Shown: positions 34,616 to 47,228 of the stretch, piece by piece
Layout of the letters: each line of letters opens with the position of its first letter
How positions within the stretch are numbered: the stretch's first letter is position 1
NCBI RefSeq assembly: GCF_008728515.1
Contig: NC_044984.1
Location: forward strand, 122,073,349 to 122,137,348
DNA length: 64,000 bases
Reading direction: 5' to 3'
Origin: Papio anubis
Taxonomy: Eukaryota > Chordata > Mammalia > Primates > Cercopithecidae
Notes under the pieces: generated by a model
What the model saw: only the letters and a program-made list of their open reading frames with translations
Told to the model about the DNA's origin: nothing
Database searches by the model: none
Made by a program: the position numbers and the translations under genes

Positions 34616-36894
34616 GATTTAAAAGGTATTTGGGGGGAAAAAGAGTGTGGTTAGATGTTTTTAAATTTTATTTGAATACCATAGGTACTATATTTTACAG
34701 TTATTATATTTGATTTCAATATTTTAATAATTCAAATTGTAACTAATGGAGAATTAATGTTTGTCAATTAGAAGGGTATATGATTTTGCTGTACTTCTAT
34801 TCTGAATTCTCAACAGTCTAATTTGAAAAGAAAAAAAATTACGGAACAGGAAACTTTAGTTTGTTTTGGCTAATGGGCAGTTGGTCATACTCTTCCTTAA
34901 CCAGAGTGTGTTTATTCTTTTGGAACAAGAGATTCTCAGCCTTTTGCATGAAATCTTAGGTCCAAGTTGAGAAAAATAAAAACTGGATTGAGAGGTGCAG
35001 AGGTGTGCCCCAGCATCTCCTCACTATAAGAATGAGTGGCTGCGCTGTGATTTGCCCTGAGGGACAGCTTAATTTTGCTGCACTTTGAATGTTAATTGCC
35101 AGTTCCCACATATCCAATTACGCCTGGGAAGAAGAGATGCTTCTTTATCTGGCACTCATTGAGTGTCTTTCTGGCAGAGACAGGATCAAAACTAAGAACA
35201 GCATTAAGTGTTACTCTACCATCTCTCCTAGGTCCTGAGGCTATTCTGACAAACTCCAACCCTGCACAAATCACCCATGAAATATAATATACACAGCTAG
35301 GGTCAGTCATCCAAGAATCGTATCCAATACTTTAGCCAGATCCACTCAGTGCCAGGCATCACCACACACCACCTTTGCGCATTGTAGTATCTCTTCTGAT
35401 GATCTTACAGTTCTGTTTTATATTGTTGTCATACATGGAATTTAAACTGAAAAATAGTGCATATAAACAATTGTGGTTGACTGTATTCATTGCCCAAGCA
35501 GAAGCCATTTTTCCGTTTTCCTGTCAAACGATTTCAATTTTGTGCTGAGAGTAGCTGGGTATCCCATCCCCAGTCAAAAGGAATGAAGCCTGATTGGTCT
35601 GAGTCAGACACGTGTTACCACTCCCCATTGCCAGTGATTGGGCTAAAGATGGGCATGTGACCTGATAGTGGCCAATGAGGCAAAAGGGGAAGTCAGAGGT
35701 GATGCTTTGGGGATGGGGACAAACAAACTAACAACAACAATGACAACAAACCCCAAATAAGAGGAAGGAGACAAGCCAACATAAACACAAAAGAAAAAAA
35801 ATTCATAAGAAAAACAAGATAGAACTTTCAAAAAAAAAATATTTTTTTTCTTGCCCCACTTTCTTCTTGCTTGGGAGGGTGATAGATTTGATGTTTGGCA
35901 CCCAGGCAGCAATTTCTGTCCAAAGAAGTCTGGAAGAATTGCATGGACAGAGCCTCAGATCCCTGAGAAAGGGATCTAAACTACTGTCTCCAAACTACTG
36001 GTTGTGAGAGCTAATTCATCATCCGCGTCATTCAACTGTTAACTGTAGTTAAGCAATCTGACTGATGAAAGTAAAAAATGCCCATTGCTATTAGATTCTG
36101 ATGCTTTCCAAAGGGGCTGAGCTTGATCCTCATGCTGCCTTTGATTAAAAGGAAAACCTAGAGGGCTAGAGGTGTTAACGATATTTCATCCCCCAAATGA
36201 GACTTTCTCTTCAATGTAATGTGAAGGGTTTAGAGAGAATTGAAATGAAGATGGAAAATGAAATAAAATGTCTCCCGTGTGACTCTATGTTGTTTAACAT
36301 TGTCTGGGTGTCACCTAACGTCATATTGTACAACACCAGTTACAATATGTGCTATCCAAAATCAAGACTTTTATTCCTCTGAGGCTATTTTAAAAACACA
36401 GGGTGAAGCACAAGATTTTTCTGGGTGTGAAATATTGACGGTGTGTGTATGTAGATGTGCATGTTATGTACACAAAAATATCAGCCTATGAATTCTTCAG
36501 TCATTGTAGTTTCATATAAAAAAACAAGAAATCAATAGATGATTAATAATGACTGAACTGAATCAGGATGTTTTCAGAAACAATGGTAATTTTGGCAGCA
36601 GTTAATAACAAATGCCATTGTTGGTTCAAACAAACTTTGAAACCACGCAATATTTTGATGATTAAAATTGTAACAATGTGGGTGTTTGGGGATTGATTGT
36701 GGAGCGGCGAGACACTGTCAGAGGGAAGGAAGACCTGGCGCAGGATTTATGTTTACATAATTTGCCTTATAAATTAATCTGGAGGCAGCTTTCTGGTTTC
36801 CCGTATGGGTCTAGCTGCACTGTCGGCCCGTGTCTCTCCTCAACCTTCTCTCCTACTGTGCTTTAAATAGCATTTTCCAATTTTCAGCCTTTTG
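34616..36894. other. Unassigned, with one old repeat patch
   Basis: AT-rich. The patch at 35595-35700 belongs with the unnamed old repeat at 38180. A-rich simple DNA at 35725-35850. Confidence 0.5.
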
Positions 36895-36906
36895 TCAAAT
36901 ATTCTT

Positions 36907-37190
36907 TTTTTTTTTTTTTGAGACAGAGTCTCGCTTTGTTGCCCAGTCATGATCTCACTGCAACCTTTGCCTCCTGGGTTCAAGCAATTCTCCTGCCTCA
37001 GCCTCCCTAGTAGCTGGGATGATAGGTGCCTGCCACCACACCTGGTTAATTTTTTTTTTTTTTGTATTTTTAGTAGAAACAGGGTTTCATAATGTTGGCC
37101 AGGCTGGTCTTGAACTCCTGACCTCAATGATCCACCCACCTCGGCCTCCCAAAGTGCAGGGATTACCAGGGTGAGCCACAACCGCCATCC
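36907..37190 (-). mobile_element. Alu, antisense
   Basis: Complete, with a perfect 12-bp target duplication TCAAATATTCTT at 36895-36906 and 37191-37202. A small deletion lies in the right arm after TTGCCCAG. Confidence 0.96.
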
Positions 37191-37621
37191 TCAAATATTC
37201 TTATAAAATTTCCTACAATTACTATAATGGCTGTACTATTATCTACTTAAGTAGATTATCTACTTAATCTACCTAATTTAAAAGTATTATCTCACTTAAA
37301 TAAATATATTTGGAAAAGATTTTCTAACAGGAAACTATACCAACATGATAAATGGAAAACCATTATCACTTGTCAAAAATAAAAGGTAATTATGGAAGTA
37401 AATACCACAGATAAGCATAAAATATCATTACCTAGACACCACTGTGCGCTTCAGGTTTACTGCCTGACTTCTGCTTTTTTGGGGGGCCGGAGAGGTGGTC
37501 AGAAAGGAAGACTCAGTAGTATCAGGAGAATTTTCAGATATAAAGCATCAAACAGAATTCTCGAGGTAGCCAGCGATAGTCCAAACTGCAGCATTTTGTA
37601 AGCCCTGCCATTTCACAGACC

Positions 37622-38057
37622 CTGATGAGAGTGAAACATTCCGTGGGGCTCAGACCGTGAGAAACATCCTACCTAACCGCCTGACCACAAGGCACAGGAA
37701 CATCTTGATCATACCTTGCCAGGCAAAGGCTTAACTGAAGGAAAGTCTCCACCATATCCTGCCGGGCTAAGGTCTAAGGAATATCCTATCACATCCCACA
37801 GGAGAAAAGGCCAAAACCACCTGATCATAGGAACAACTTATCAATATCCTGCTGGGCAGCAAGCCATACTGCCCAGACCTCCCCCCGCCAAACCTATAAA
37901 TGACCCCAGCCTGTAAGCAGCGGCAGCAGTGCGCGCTGGCATTTAACTGGTCCCTCACCCCTGCAGGTCTTGTGCTGGACAAAAAATCTGCTTTGCTGTA
38001 GAGCTGCCAACTCTCTCTCTGTCTTTTTTTAGCCTTCACCTTCCCTTCAAAACCCAA
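37622..38057 (+). mobile_element. Class I ERV LTR, family not assigned
   Basis: Repeated GACC/CATCCTG..CAGG words in the 5' half, a TATA-like CCTATAAATGACC (near 37890), CTCACCCCTGCAGGTCTTG, and a 3' end CAAAACCCAACA. Typical LTR order. The 5' limit is approximate. Confidence 0.65.
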
Positions 38058-38179
38058 CAGCCAGAAGAACCCAAAGCTCGTGGAAAGGGAATCCCTTAGT
38101 CTCCATACAATTTAGTGTAATTTAAATGGCAGATTTTGTGTCATTTAGAATCACGTCCTATGGTAACAATCTCCCCTGT

Positions 38180-38415
38180 TGTGGCTGACCAGGTTGGAAG
38201 TCCACCATGATAGGCAGCTGTAGACCCTCACCCCATCCCAAGGGATGGCTCATGATTGGTCTAATCCAATGGAGGTCATTCCATTCCCCTGTCAATGACT
38301 GGTTCAGGGATGGGGCAGGTAACTCAGTTTTACTCAGTTAGATATTAGGAAATACCTCTGCGGCAGGAAAATAGGGTCTGGAGGCAGGGAACATAAGGCC
38401 AATTTACACATCAGC
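38180..38415. mobile_element. Old interspersed repeat, family not assigned
   Basis: CTCATGATTGGTCTAATCC and GACTGGTTCAGGGATGGGGC are wording of a common ancient mammalian repeat. A related stretch lies at about 35595-35700 (GTGATTGGGCTAAAGATGGG). Confidence 0.4.
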
Positions 38416-38417
38416 TC

Positions 38418-38729
38418 TGATAGGAAATATTATCTCCACAGGGCATAGGCTGAGTAAATGACTTTGTAACTTTACTTCATCCCCTTCATTTATTTAGGAC
38501 TTACACCAAGTAGCCAATGGAAACTTCTAGAGGGTATTTAAACCCCCCAAAATTCTGTAACAGTGCCCTGAGCCCCTATGCTTGGGCCCGCTCCCACACT
38601 GTGGAGTGAACTTTCATTTTCAATACATCTCTGCTTTTGTTGCTTCATTCTTTCCTTGCTTTCTTTGTGCGTTTTGTCCAATTCTTTGTTTAAGACTCCA
38701 AGAACCTGGACACCCTCCACTGGTAACAC
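38418..38729 (+). mobile_element. Class I ERV LTR
   Basis: GACTTTGTAACTTTACTTCATC, TATTTAAACCCCCC (TATA-like, 38536), CTCCCACACTGTGGAGTG, TTTCAATACATCTCTGC, and CCTCCACTGGTAACA at the end. No clear target duplication. Confidence 0.7.
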
Positions 38730-38935
38730 CTTCTGTGCCTTCTGAACAATGTTTACCTCTTTGATAATAATTGTAATGTAAGAAAGCTCATCATTTGCCT
38801 CTGTCTTCCCATCATGTTTTAGAGGCTGTTCTGGGAGGGAGCATTGGAAAAATGACACAAATTTAAGCCTTAATGCACAAACCCATTCTGAATGTACCTC
38901 AGTCTTCTTAAGGAAGTCACATCACACATATCCTC

Positions 38936-39250
38936 CTGTTTTGTTTGTTTGTTTGCTTGTTTGTATTTTAAGATGGGGTCTTGCTCTGTCTGTTGCCCAG
39001 GCTGGAGTGCAGTGGCGTGATCTCAGCTCACTGCAAGCTCCGCCTCCCGGGTTCATGCCATTCTCCTGCCTCAGCCTCCTGAGTAGCTGGGACTACAGGC
39101 GCCCACCACCACGCCTGGCTAATTTTTTGTATTTTTAGTAGAGACAGGTTTCACCGTGTTAGCCAGGCTGGTCTCAATCTCCTGACCTCATGATCCACCC
39201 ACCTCGGCCTCCCAAAGTGCTGGGATTACAGTGTGAGCCACCGCGTCCAG
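38936..39250 (-). mobile_element. AluY-like, antisense
   Basis: GTTCATGCCATTCTCC and GTGTTAGCCAGG are AluY-type. Perfect 13-bp target duplication CACACATATCCTC at 38923-38935 and 39251-39263. Confidence 0.96.
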
Positions 39251-39350
39251 CACACATATCCTCATGGTTTAAGGACCTGTTGGCTGAATCTTCTGTGCCT
39301 TGCACCTGGAAACATTTCCAATTAATACACTTGTTTCCTGTTTATACTTG

Positions 39351-39846
39351 TGTGAACCCCAAATATCTAAGACAGATCTCAGTCAATTTAAAAAGTTTAT
39401 TTTGCCAAGGTTAAAGACATAGTCTCAGGAAGTCCTGAGACGTGTGCCCAAGGTGTTCGGGCGGTACAGTTTGCTTTTATACATGTCAGGCGGACATGAG
39501 ACATCAATCAATATGGGTAAGATGTACATTGGTTAGGTCCGTTAAGATGGGACGACTCAAAGTGGGGGCTTCCAGGTTAGAAGTAGGTAAGAGACAAAAG
39601 GTTGCATTCTTTCGAGTGCTTGATCAATCTTCCACTGAATACACAGTTTAGTCTGGCTCAGTGAATCTGCGTTTTTATGTAAACAATAGCAGAGAGGGAG
39701 CAATCAGATAGGCATTTGTGTCTGGGGAGTCATACAGGGATGACTTTGAATAGAATGAGAGGCAGGTTTGCCCTAAGCAGTTCCCAGGATAACTTTTCCT
39801 TTTAGTTTAGTGATTTGGGGGTCCCAAGATTTACTTTCGTTTCACA
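39351..39846 (-). mobile_element. Class I ERV solo LTR, antisense
   Basis: The reverse strand runs TGTGAAACGAAAG to GGGGTTCACA. Contains TATAAAAGC (reverse strand, near 39475) and AATAAACTTTTTAAATTG. Flanks CTTG and CCTG are a 4-bp duplication with one change. Its R-U5 part matches 20336-20480. Confidence 0.82.
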
Positions 39847-40401
39847 CCTGCTTATGCCAGGATTATTCCGTGTTTAACTTGGTTCATCCTGTGTTCTTCA
39901 CTGACACAGTCGTATAAAAATCTGAGGCAGGATGACTTCTATGAGTGATAATATTTTTGAAGGCTCTGATAAAACAAAACTATGACACAACAAACTCAAC
40001 AAAAATATTCTTCAGGATATTGTACCTGTCTGCGTTTGATCAGAAAAATGGAGCCACCACAGTTGTTACAGGTGCAATTACTGGAAGTTTAATGGGCATA
40101 ATATTGGAATTGGATGGTGGATGGAACTGGGAGAAGGAAGGTCTAGGAAGCGGCAGCAGGAAGATCAGAGGAAATGCAACTAAGGACTTGCCTAAAGCAA
40201 TGGAAAAGCCAGGGCTCACAGAGAAGTCTGATACGCTACTTGCTTTGAGCTTATGGAGAGCTGTGTGAGGCCAACACATTTACCTGCATGGCCTGCCAGT
40301 GACAATAGCTTTCACCTCATTTTTGTCTTACACATCTCAATGTATTTCCTCTCATTGGGAGAGAGTTTTGGAAAGAGTTCCTAGGCTTAAAAGGAAGTAG
40401 T

Positions 40402-40695
40402 AGTATGCCAGTCATGGTGGCTCATGCCTGTAATCCCAGCACTTTGGGAGGCTGAGGTGGGTGCATCACTTGAGACCAGGAGTTTGAGACCAGCCTGACC
40501 AATAGAGCAAAACCCTGTATCTACTAAAAATACAAAAATTAACTGGACATGGTGGGGCACACCTGTAGTCCCAGCTGTTTGGGAGGCTGAGGCATGAGAA
40601 TCACTTGAACCTGGGAGATGCTGGTTGCAGTGAGCCTGGATTGTGCCTCTACACTCCAGCCTGGGAGACAGAGTAAGACTCAGTCTCAAAAAAAG
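40402..40695 (+). mobile_element. Alu (AluJ/S), sense
   Basis: Full body ending in a short A-run. Perfect target duplication AGGAAGTAGT at 40392-40401 and 40696-40705. Confidence 0.95.
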
Positions 40696-40865
40696 AGGAA
40701 GTAGTGGGGTGGCTAAGTTACTAAAAAATAATCCAACACGGATTTACATCTATCAAAGAAAGAGAAAAAATAAGTTTGCAACCATCTTTCATTCATTCAT
40801 TTATTCAAAATAATAATCATCATGTATTATACACCAGTCACCATCCTGTACCTGGAATGACAGTT

Positions 40866-41466
40866 GCTATTGACTGAATTGTTTCATCCTAAAATTCATA
40901 TGGTCAAACCCTAACTCTGCATGTGATGGGGCCTTTCAGAGCTAATAAAGTTTAGATGAGGTTGTGAGGCTCAGGTTTCCATGATGGGATAAGTGTCCTT
41001 ATAAAAAAGACACCAGATAAGTATGGAAATATAGTAGACGTTGGAGATACATAATAGACATTGGAGACTACCAAAGGTGGAAGGATGTGCAGGGAGTGAG
41101 GGTTAAAAAATCACTTACTGGGTATACTGTTCACTGTTCAAGTGATGGAGAGAAGCCCAGACTCCTCTGCCATGCAATGTATGCATGCAAGAAATCTACA
41201 CTTGTATCCCCTAAATCTATAAAAATTTAAAATGCATATAAAAAGACATGGGAGAGCTTGCTGTCACTCTCTCTCATGTCCATGCGAGGACACAGCAAGA
41301 AGGCTGCCATCTGCAATCCAGGAAGAGAGCCCTCACCAACACCCAACCATGCTGGCACCTTGATATTGGACTTCCCAGCCTCCAGAACTGTGAGACCATA
41401 AATTTCTGTTGTTTACGCTACTCCGTTCATGGTGTTTTGTTATGGCAGCCCAAGCAGACTAAGACA
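40866..41466 (+). mobile_element. MLT1-type LTR, interrupted by an L1 tail
   Basis: The pieces 40866-41012 (TTGACTGAATTGTTTCATCC; GATGGGATAAGTGTCCTTAT) and 41249-41466 (GCGAGGACACAGCAAGAAGG; CCCAGCCTCCAGAACTGTGA; GGCAGCCCAAGCAGACTAAG) join into one MLT1C/D-like LTR. Confidence 0.85.
41013..41237 (+). mobile_element. L1 3' end inside the MLT1 LTR
   Basis: GACTACCAAAGGTGGAAGG, GTGAGGGTTAAAAAATCACT, and CTTGTATCCCCTAAATCTAT are L1 3' UTR words. Flanked by ATAAAAAAGACA and ATAAAAAGACA (41001-41012, 41238-41248). Confidence 0.85.
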
Positions 41467-41701
41467 GCCATGAATAGAGGAGACATGGTCCATGTTTATT
41501 ATTGTTTTTACAATTATTTGATGATGACAATGTGATGATGATATTTCCCTTTCATCATTGTACCTGTAAAGGCTTACTGGATGGTTTTATTTCCCTTAGG
41601 AAGTAAATTTCATGACCCTTGAATAGGTGTTTGCTGTTCAGAAAACCTATTTAGGAAACTTTAAGTGCCAAATTTATGTCTGATCCCAAGCTAGATGGGG
41701 G

Positions 41702-41797
41702 TTTGGAAGAGGTGAGACAATTAAGAGAAGAAGAAGGAGGTGGAGGGGAAAAGAGAGAGGAGGAAGGGGAAGATGGGAAAGATAAGAGAAACAAAAC
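41702..41797. repeat. GA-rich low-complexity tract
   Basis: Nearly pure purine on the + strand. Confidence 0.8.
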
Positions 41798-41911
41798 AAC
41801 ATATATTCTTGTTTATTTTTTCTCATTTTCCCAAGAAACTAGATTCTTGTGGCATCAATTTACCTCTAAATTCAGGAAAACCTCACCAAGATAAGATGTG
41901 CATGGTGGTTA

Positions 41912-42191
41912 GGCTGGACGCAGTGGCTCATGCCTATAATCCCAGCACTTCAAGAGGCCAAGCGGGGAGGATCACCTCAGGTCAGGAGCTCGAGACCAGC
42001 CTGGCCAACATAGTAAAACCCTGTCTATACTAAAAATACAAAAATTAGCTGGGTGTGGTGGCAGGCACCTGTAATCCCAGCTACTCAGGAGGCTAGAAGA
42101 ATTGCTTGAACCCAGGAGGCAGAGGTTGCAGTGAGCTGAGATTGTGCCATTGCACTCCAGCCTGGACAAGAGTGAAACTCCACCTCAAAAA
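41912..42191 (+). mobile_element. Alu, sense
   Basis: Complete. 16-bp target duplication ATGTGC(A/T)TGGTGGTTA at 41896-41911 and 42192-42207, one mismatch. Confidence 0.95.
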
Positions 42192-42207
42192 ATGTGCTTG
42201 GTGGTTA

Positions 42208-44857
42208 GTGACAACTTCAATGTTTATGAGCTGAATGTGATGGAATTTTGAGTTATCATCTGATGTTCATGTATTTTCTACTTCTTTACAGCATCAGTGT
42301 CCACTGGCAATGAGCTAGCCACATTGAGGCAGCCCAGGTTCTAGCTTGAATGGTTATTGATGAAGACTGTATGCCCTGAGTTTTAGTTCTACTTTCCAGA
42401 ACTCCCTTCCAATGAGAGGAAAACAAATAAGGTGTCTAAGTCATTACTCCTGGAAGGCCATGCAGGTAGATGTGTCTGTCCCACAGAGCTTTCCACAAGC
42501 CTAAAGCAAGGGATCACACGTCTCTGAGCTGCCCTTTTCAGCTGCTTCTGGCTGAAGTCATCAGTGGTGGGTGTGTCCTCTGATCCATAACTTTGCATCA
42601 GAGGGTACTGGTTTTCCCACTTCTTTCAAGAAGAAAGGTAATAACCAGACTTAGGCAATCCTTCACGTAGCAAGGAGAAAGAAATGGAATACAATTCTCC
42701 ATCAGGAATTCTGGCTTTACTCTGACAATTTTACAATTTCACATTAGTGACTCCTGCAGCAAATGCATGTATTTATGTTCAGATTAAACTGATAGAGGGG
42801 AGATGATGACTAGAGCCAGCATTTCCTGAGCTGTAAATGGAGGATATGCCATAATGAATTTCAGGTTCCCCGAAGCTTTTGCGTAAATAAATTCATGACA
42901 CCAAGAATTGGGGAATAAACATTTTAGAGGACAATCACATTCTAAATGAGAATTGCTAAGAGTGGGAGGCCCCTGTCATTTATTGCATTAGTTATGGAAC
43001 TGTGCATGAGCCCTGCAATATTTGTTCTGCTGCTGTGGTGTGACTGGTGAAATGGAAAGAGGCGTCCGGGGAGTGCTCAGCAAATGTTCCCCTTCTTTCT
43101 GCCATCGTTTTTATAGCTCTGGGAGGCATCTGCCACTCAGAGTTAGAAATTAATATCATACTTGTATGAGAAACAAAAGTGAAGATATGAGATGGAGACG
43201 TTTTGGCCTCAAAACAATAACTCCATTGATTGAGTTAAATGTGTTTAACTCCGGCAGAAAGACACGCTACCTATGTGACACCATCATAGCTCCCAGCAGC
43301 CAACAGGAACACGTGCAGCCGCTAAGCTGGAGGGAGAACGCCTGGTAAACCAGATGTCCCTAGCTCTCGGGTCTGTGTGTTTTAAATGTCTTGGAATTAT
43401 TTGTGGATATTGACAGATTGAAATTCATAGATCTCCAGCTCACAGATAGCATGGGCTATTTCCAAATTCCCCAAGTTAATTTATAGCTGAAGATGGAATT
43501 TCAGTCTCTTTCTCTGTATAGTTGGAAAACGATTTAGTGAATCCATATGTGTTCCTGGGGGGCATTTTGAGGACATTTACTGAGACTGACAAATATTTCC
43601 AGTATTGTGTCTCTCCATACCCACAATAGCATTAAGTGGAGGCGTGTGGGATTGAGCCGTCACACATCCGTCTAACCATATTCGCTCAAATGTGATGGGC
43701 CAAGGCCTTCAGACGTGACCAGGTAACTACGGGTTGAATTTAAATCTGTACTTTGCCTAAGAGAGAAGAAAAGAAAAATGCACACAGGTAATTGACTCAA
43801 CTAACATACTATGAATCTAGGAGGAACAAACAATAGAAATTGGGACTTTTACTGTTTTGTTTTAAAGCAGAAAACAGGTCGTGGACTACACTCAAAACAG
43901 AGAGAGCCCCTCCTTCCCATCATCAGGGCAGCCACACCCTCTGCCCTCCAGGTACCAGGCTCTTCCTGTGTTCTCTAGTGTCTGGTAGGGCAGGACTCTT
44001 GAACTCCGTCTACACAGCAGCAGGGGCTTGGCACTTATCGTTCATTTTTTGCTTCTAAGAAAAGAGTCCATTCAGGGCATACGGAAAAGTAAAATAGATA
44101 ATATTTTTCTGAGTAGCATAATACATGCTCTCATGATCTTTGGGACTGAAAAGAAAGGTAACAGCCTGCTGTCTCACCTGCTGTGGCAGAACCTGCAACC
44201 TCCGGTTGAGAAGTCCGAGTCTTTGGATGAAGGGGCTTCCTTCAGCCTGAGTTCCTGAGACAGAACAACGGGAAACAGATCCTGTGACCACCCACATTGT
44301 GATAATGCCAAATCAATTCTGTTGTGTTAAGTCTTGGAAAATTTGGGCTTGTTACCTTAGCAAAATCCAGCCTTTTTGGAATAGCCCCGAATCTCAAGTT
44401 TCTTATAAACAGAAGGGAAGCGACGTTGGGTCCTCACCATATAAAGTTATTGGGAGAATCATACACACAACCTCACATTGGAAATCATCATCATAAAATC
44501 TTGCATTTGTGATAAATTTGTATCTTGATCAATTTATTATTATTAGGAAAGGCAGAAAAAGAACATTGTGTATTCTCGAAGTGCCAGGTCATCCTGGGTG
44601 ACTGGAGCAGGCTGCATGGGGAGGAAGCATGGGTGACGTGGCTGGTGGTGGGAGCCTGCCTGTGGAGGGCTGCTGAGCTCCAGCTAAGCTATTGGCCTTT
44701 ATTCAGTGGATCCTGGGAGCTCTAAAGGGTTTTCAAGTGTTAAAGCAAACTAAATATGGCCTGAGAAAGAATCCGTACTTCTATAATGAAGTCCTTGTGG
44801 ATGAACTGCAACCTGACTTAATAGGTAGACAGGATGGAAAACCTAACTGAGCAGTAT
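42208..44857. other. Low-repeat stretch, unassigned
   Basis: No recognised repeats or exons in 2.6 kb. Confidence 0.5.
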
Positions 44858-45172
44858 GCGCCTGTAACAGTCGCTGAGTCTTGGCCAATTCCAGAGGCCA
44901 CACTTCAACCAGTCATACACTGCTGAGTGTTCAAACTGTGTTCAAATAAGGCAAATGCTGAGCTGTTACCAATCCAGCTGTTTCAGCACCTCACTTCCGA
45001 TTTCTGTATACCGCTTTACTATTTTGGTCTATAAATTTGTTCTAATCACAAGGCACACCTGGAGACACCTCTCTGAATGTGCTGTGATTCTGGGAGCTGC
45101 CCAGTTCACGAATCGTTCATTGTTCAATTAAACTCCTTTAAATTTAATATGACTGAAGTTTTTCTTTTAATA
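44858..45172 (+). mobile_element. ERV LTR, family not assigned
   Basis: GTCGCTGAGTCTTGGCC, TTGGTCTATAAATTTG (TATA-like), CACGAATCGTTCATTGTTC, and AATTAAACTCCTTTAAATTT give LTR order. The 5' limit is approximate. Confidence 0.65.
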
Positions 45173-45727
45173 CAAGTAATGAGTGACACACATGGTGGTG
45201 ATTGGATAGCTATCCCTTAAGACTGGTAGAATGGAAAGAAGTAGAGCCTGGAAACAGGAAATTGTGCCACCATTGCTCCAACCAGGCTGGGTGGACAGGA
45301 ATGTCTATGGACCCTGTATTGCTGGCCCACTGACTGGAAGCTCAGAATGTCCTGGAAGCTTCGGCACCTCTCAACTGCACCAGCCAATGCAGCCAGCACT
45401 CCTGTCACTGTGCATCCCACACACTGGTTTGGACACATCCGTGAACACCCTCTTCTATGATTTGTTTTCTCAGTTATTTTGTAATTACATATTTCCTTTA
45501 ATTTTTTGTACATTTGTGCAGAAAATGTGTATAGGTTGAGCTTTACGAATTCCGCACACCCAGGTAGAAATCCAGAACATTAACTGAGTCCTATGTAAAC
45601 TTACAAAAATGTCCCAAGGTGTAAAACCACAAAACTTATGGGATAGAGTTACAGGGCACTTGTTTCTTCTCGTGGGATTCACTGGGAGCTATCAGTAGGT
45701 CTCAGTCTCATTCACTACCTGAGTCTG

Positions 45728-46062
45728 TCTGGGTTGACTAAGTCTCATACCGTATACTGGGTGGTTGAAACCACAGAAATGTATTCTCAGATGTCTGGAG
45801 GCTGGAAAGTCCAAGACCAAGGAACCAGCAGATTCAGTGTCCAGCCTCATAAATCGCCTGCTGTCTTCTCCCTGTAACTTCACAGGGCAGAAGGGGCCTC
45901 TCTGGGGCCTCTTTCATAAAGCCACTCATCCATTCATCAGAGCTGTCACTCCCAGACTTAATCACCTCTTAAAGGCTCTACCTCCAAATACCACCACCTT
46001 GGGAGTAAGGTTTTCCACACAGGAATTTGAGGGGGACACAGACATCCAGACACTAGCACTCA
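45728..46062 (-). mobile_element. MLT1-type LTR, antisense
   Basis: The reverse strand of ACTGGGTGGTTGAAACCACAG, GGAGGCTGGAAAGTCCAAGA, and CTACCTCCAAATACCACCAC matches MLT1. Old, gapped. Confidence 0.75.
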
Positions 46063-46331
46063 CCTTTCTCCTGTTTGCACATCCCATCGACCTTTCAATC
46101 CCTGTTGATGGTTAGGAATAGGAAAATCACTGGAGACAACCTCTCCAGACGGTGTTTGACTAGGTAACTAAGTGAGGAATGGGCCAATATAGATACTCCT
46201 GAGACATTCCATGGGCACAACAGATGGGTGATCTCTGACCTCTCTGCTAAGGATGATGATGATACCTTTCCCTACATCCTACACATGATCTAAAAGGTAA
46301 TAAGGACTGGATGGTGATATTGATAAGAATA

Positions 46332-46480
46332 CCATTCTTGATTGAGCATTTAACATGGGCCAGGAACTTGACTTAGAGCTTTTATGATGGTTAAACACTT
46401 CGTCCCCACAAGAGTCTCAGATACAGGAACTATTAATATTCCCAGTATACTAATGATGAAGTGAGAAGTCAATGAGTCTC
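46332..46480 (-). mobile_element. MIR, antisense
   Basis: TGAGCATTTAACATGGGCCAGG and CTATTAATATTCCCAGTATAC follow antisense MIR order. Confidence 0.55.
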
Positions 46481-46699
46481 AGTCCATGGCTAATGCTGCC
46501 GCCAGCGCCAACGGAACCTGTCCACGTTCCAGCACGTTCACAGTCCATGCAACTTCGAGTCCCTAGTCTGCACCACAAAGCGAAACACCTGAAAGCCCCG
46601 CCTGCCATTGTTATCGGCCTCCAGTATGAAGGTGACTCGTGGAACTTCTTGCCAGTCTTTATTTAGCAGCCTTTGAGCTTTGCGCACGGCGAGTGATGG

Positions 46700-46888
46700 A
46701 GCTTAAAGTCACACTTGCTGGAGTCAGACTGCCTGGGTCAATGTCTGGTATGTCTTTACAGCTTATTGCCCGTGTGACTTTGGGAAAAGCTTTTTAAGTG
46801 TTTATCTCAATTTCCATAGTTGTAAAATAAAGCATCAGTGAGTTGAATTGTTAGGACAATACACACAGTACAGAGTAATAACTTTAAA
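46700..46888 (+). mobile_element. MIR, sense
   Basis: GCTGGAGTCAGACTGCCTGG, CCCGTGTGACTTTGGG, and TCAATTTCCATAGTTGTAAA. Confidence 0.75.
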
Positions 46889-47069
46889 AGTGTCATTATT
46901 GTCATCATTTTACTTTTCTGCCTTTCAGTTGCTACACCGAGTGGTTCCAAGGTGGTCGCTTTCTCAGTTAGGAATTCCTAACCCTTTTCTTTAAAATTGT
47001 ACCCCCACTCACCAAGTACTCTCTTCCTGGCCGTACTGTTATCAGTTACACTTACAGTCATCTGATGCA

Positions 47070-47228
47070 CTATGTATTTAACTTACATACTTGTTTATTG
47101 TCCATCTCGCCCCATTAAAATATAAGCCCCATGAGTGGAGGCTTCCATCTACCTTTATATCCCATGCTGTGTATCCCAGCCCTAGGCAGTACCAGACAAA
47201 CAGCAGGTACTCAGTGAAGAGCTGGTGT
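47070..47228 (+). mobile_element. L2 3' end
   Basis: ACTTGTTTATTGTCCATC, ATATAAGCCCCATGAGTGG, and CAAACAGCAGGTACTCAGTG. Confidence 0.65.

Noticed and set aside
46470..46680. CpG-containing patch suspected as a processed pseudogene
   Set aside because: No reading frame, poly-A tail or protein family could be recognised.
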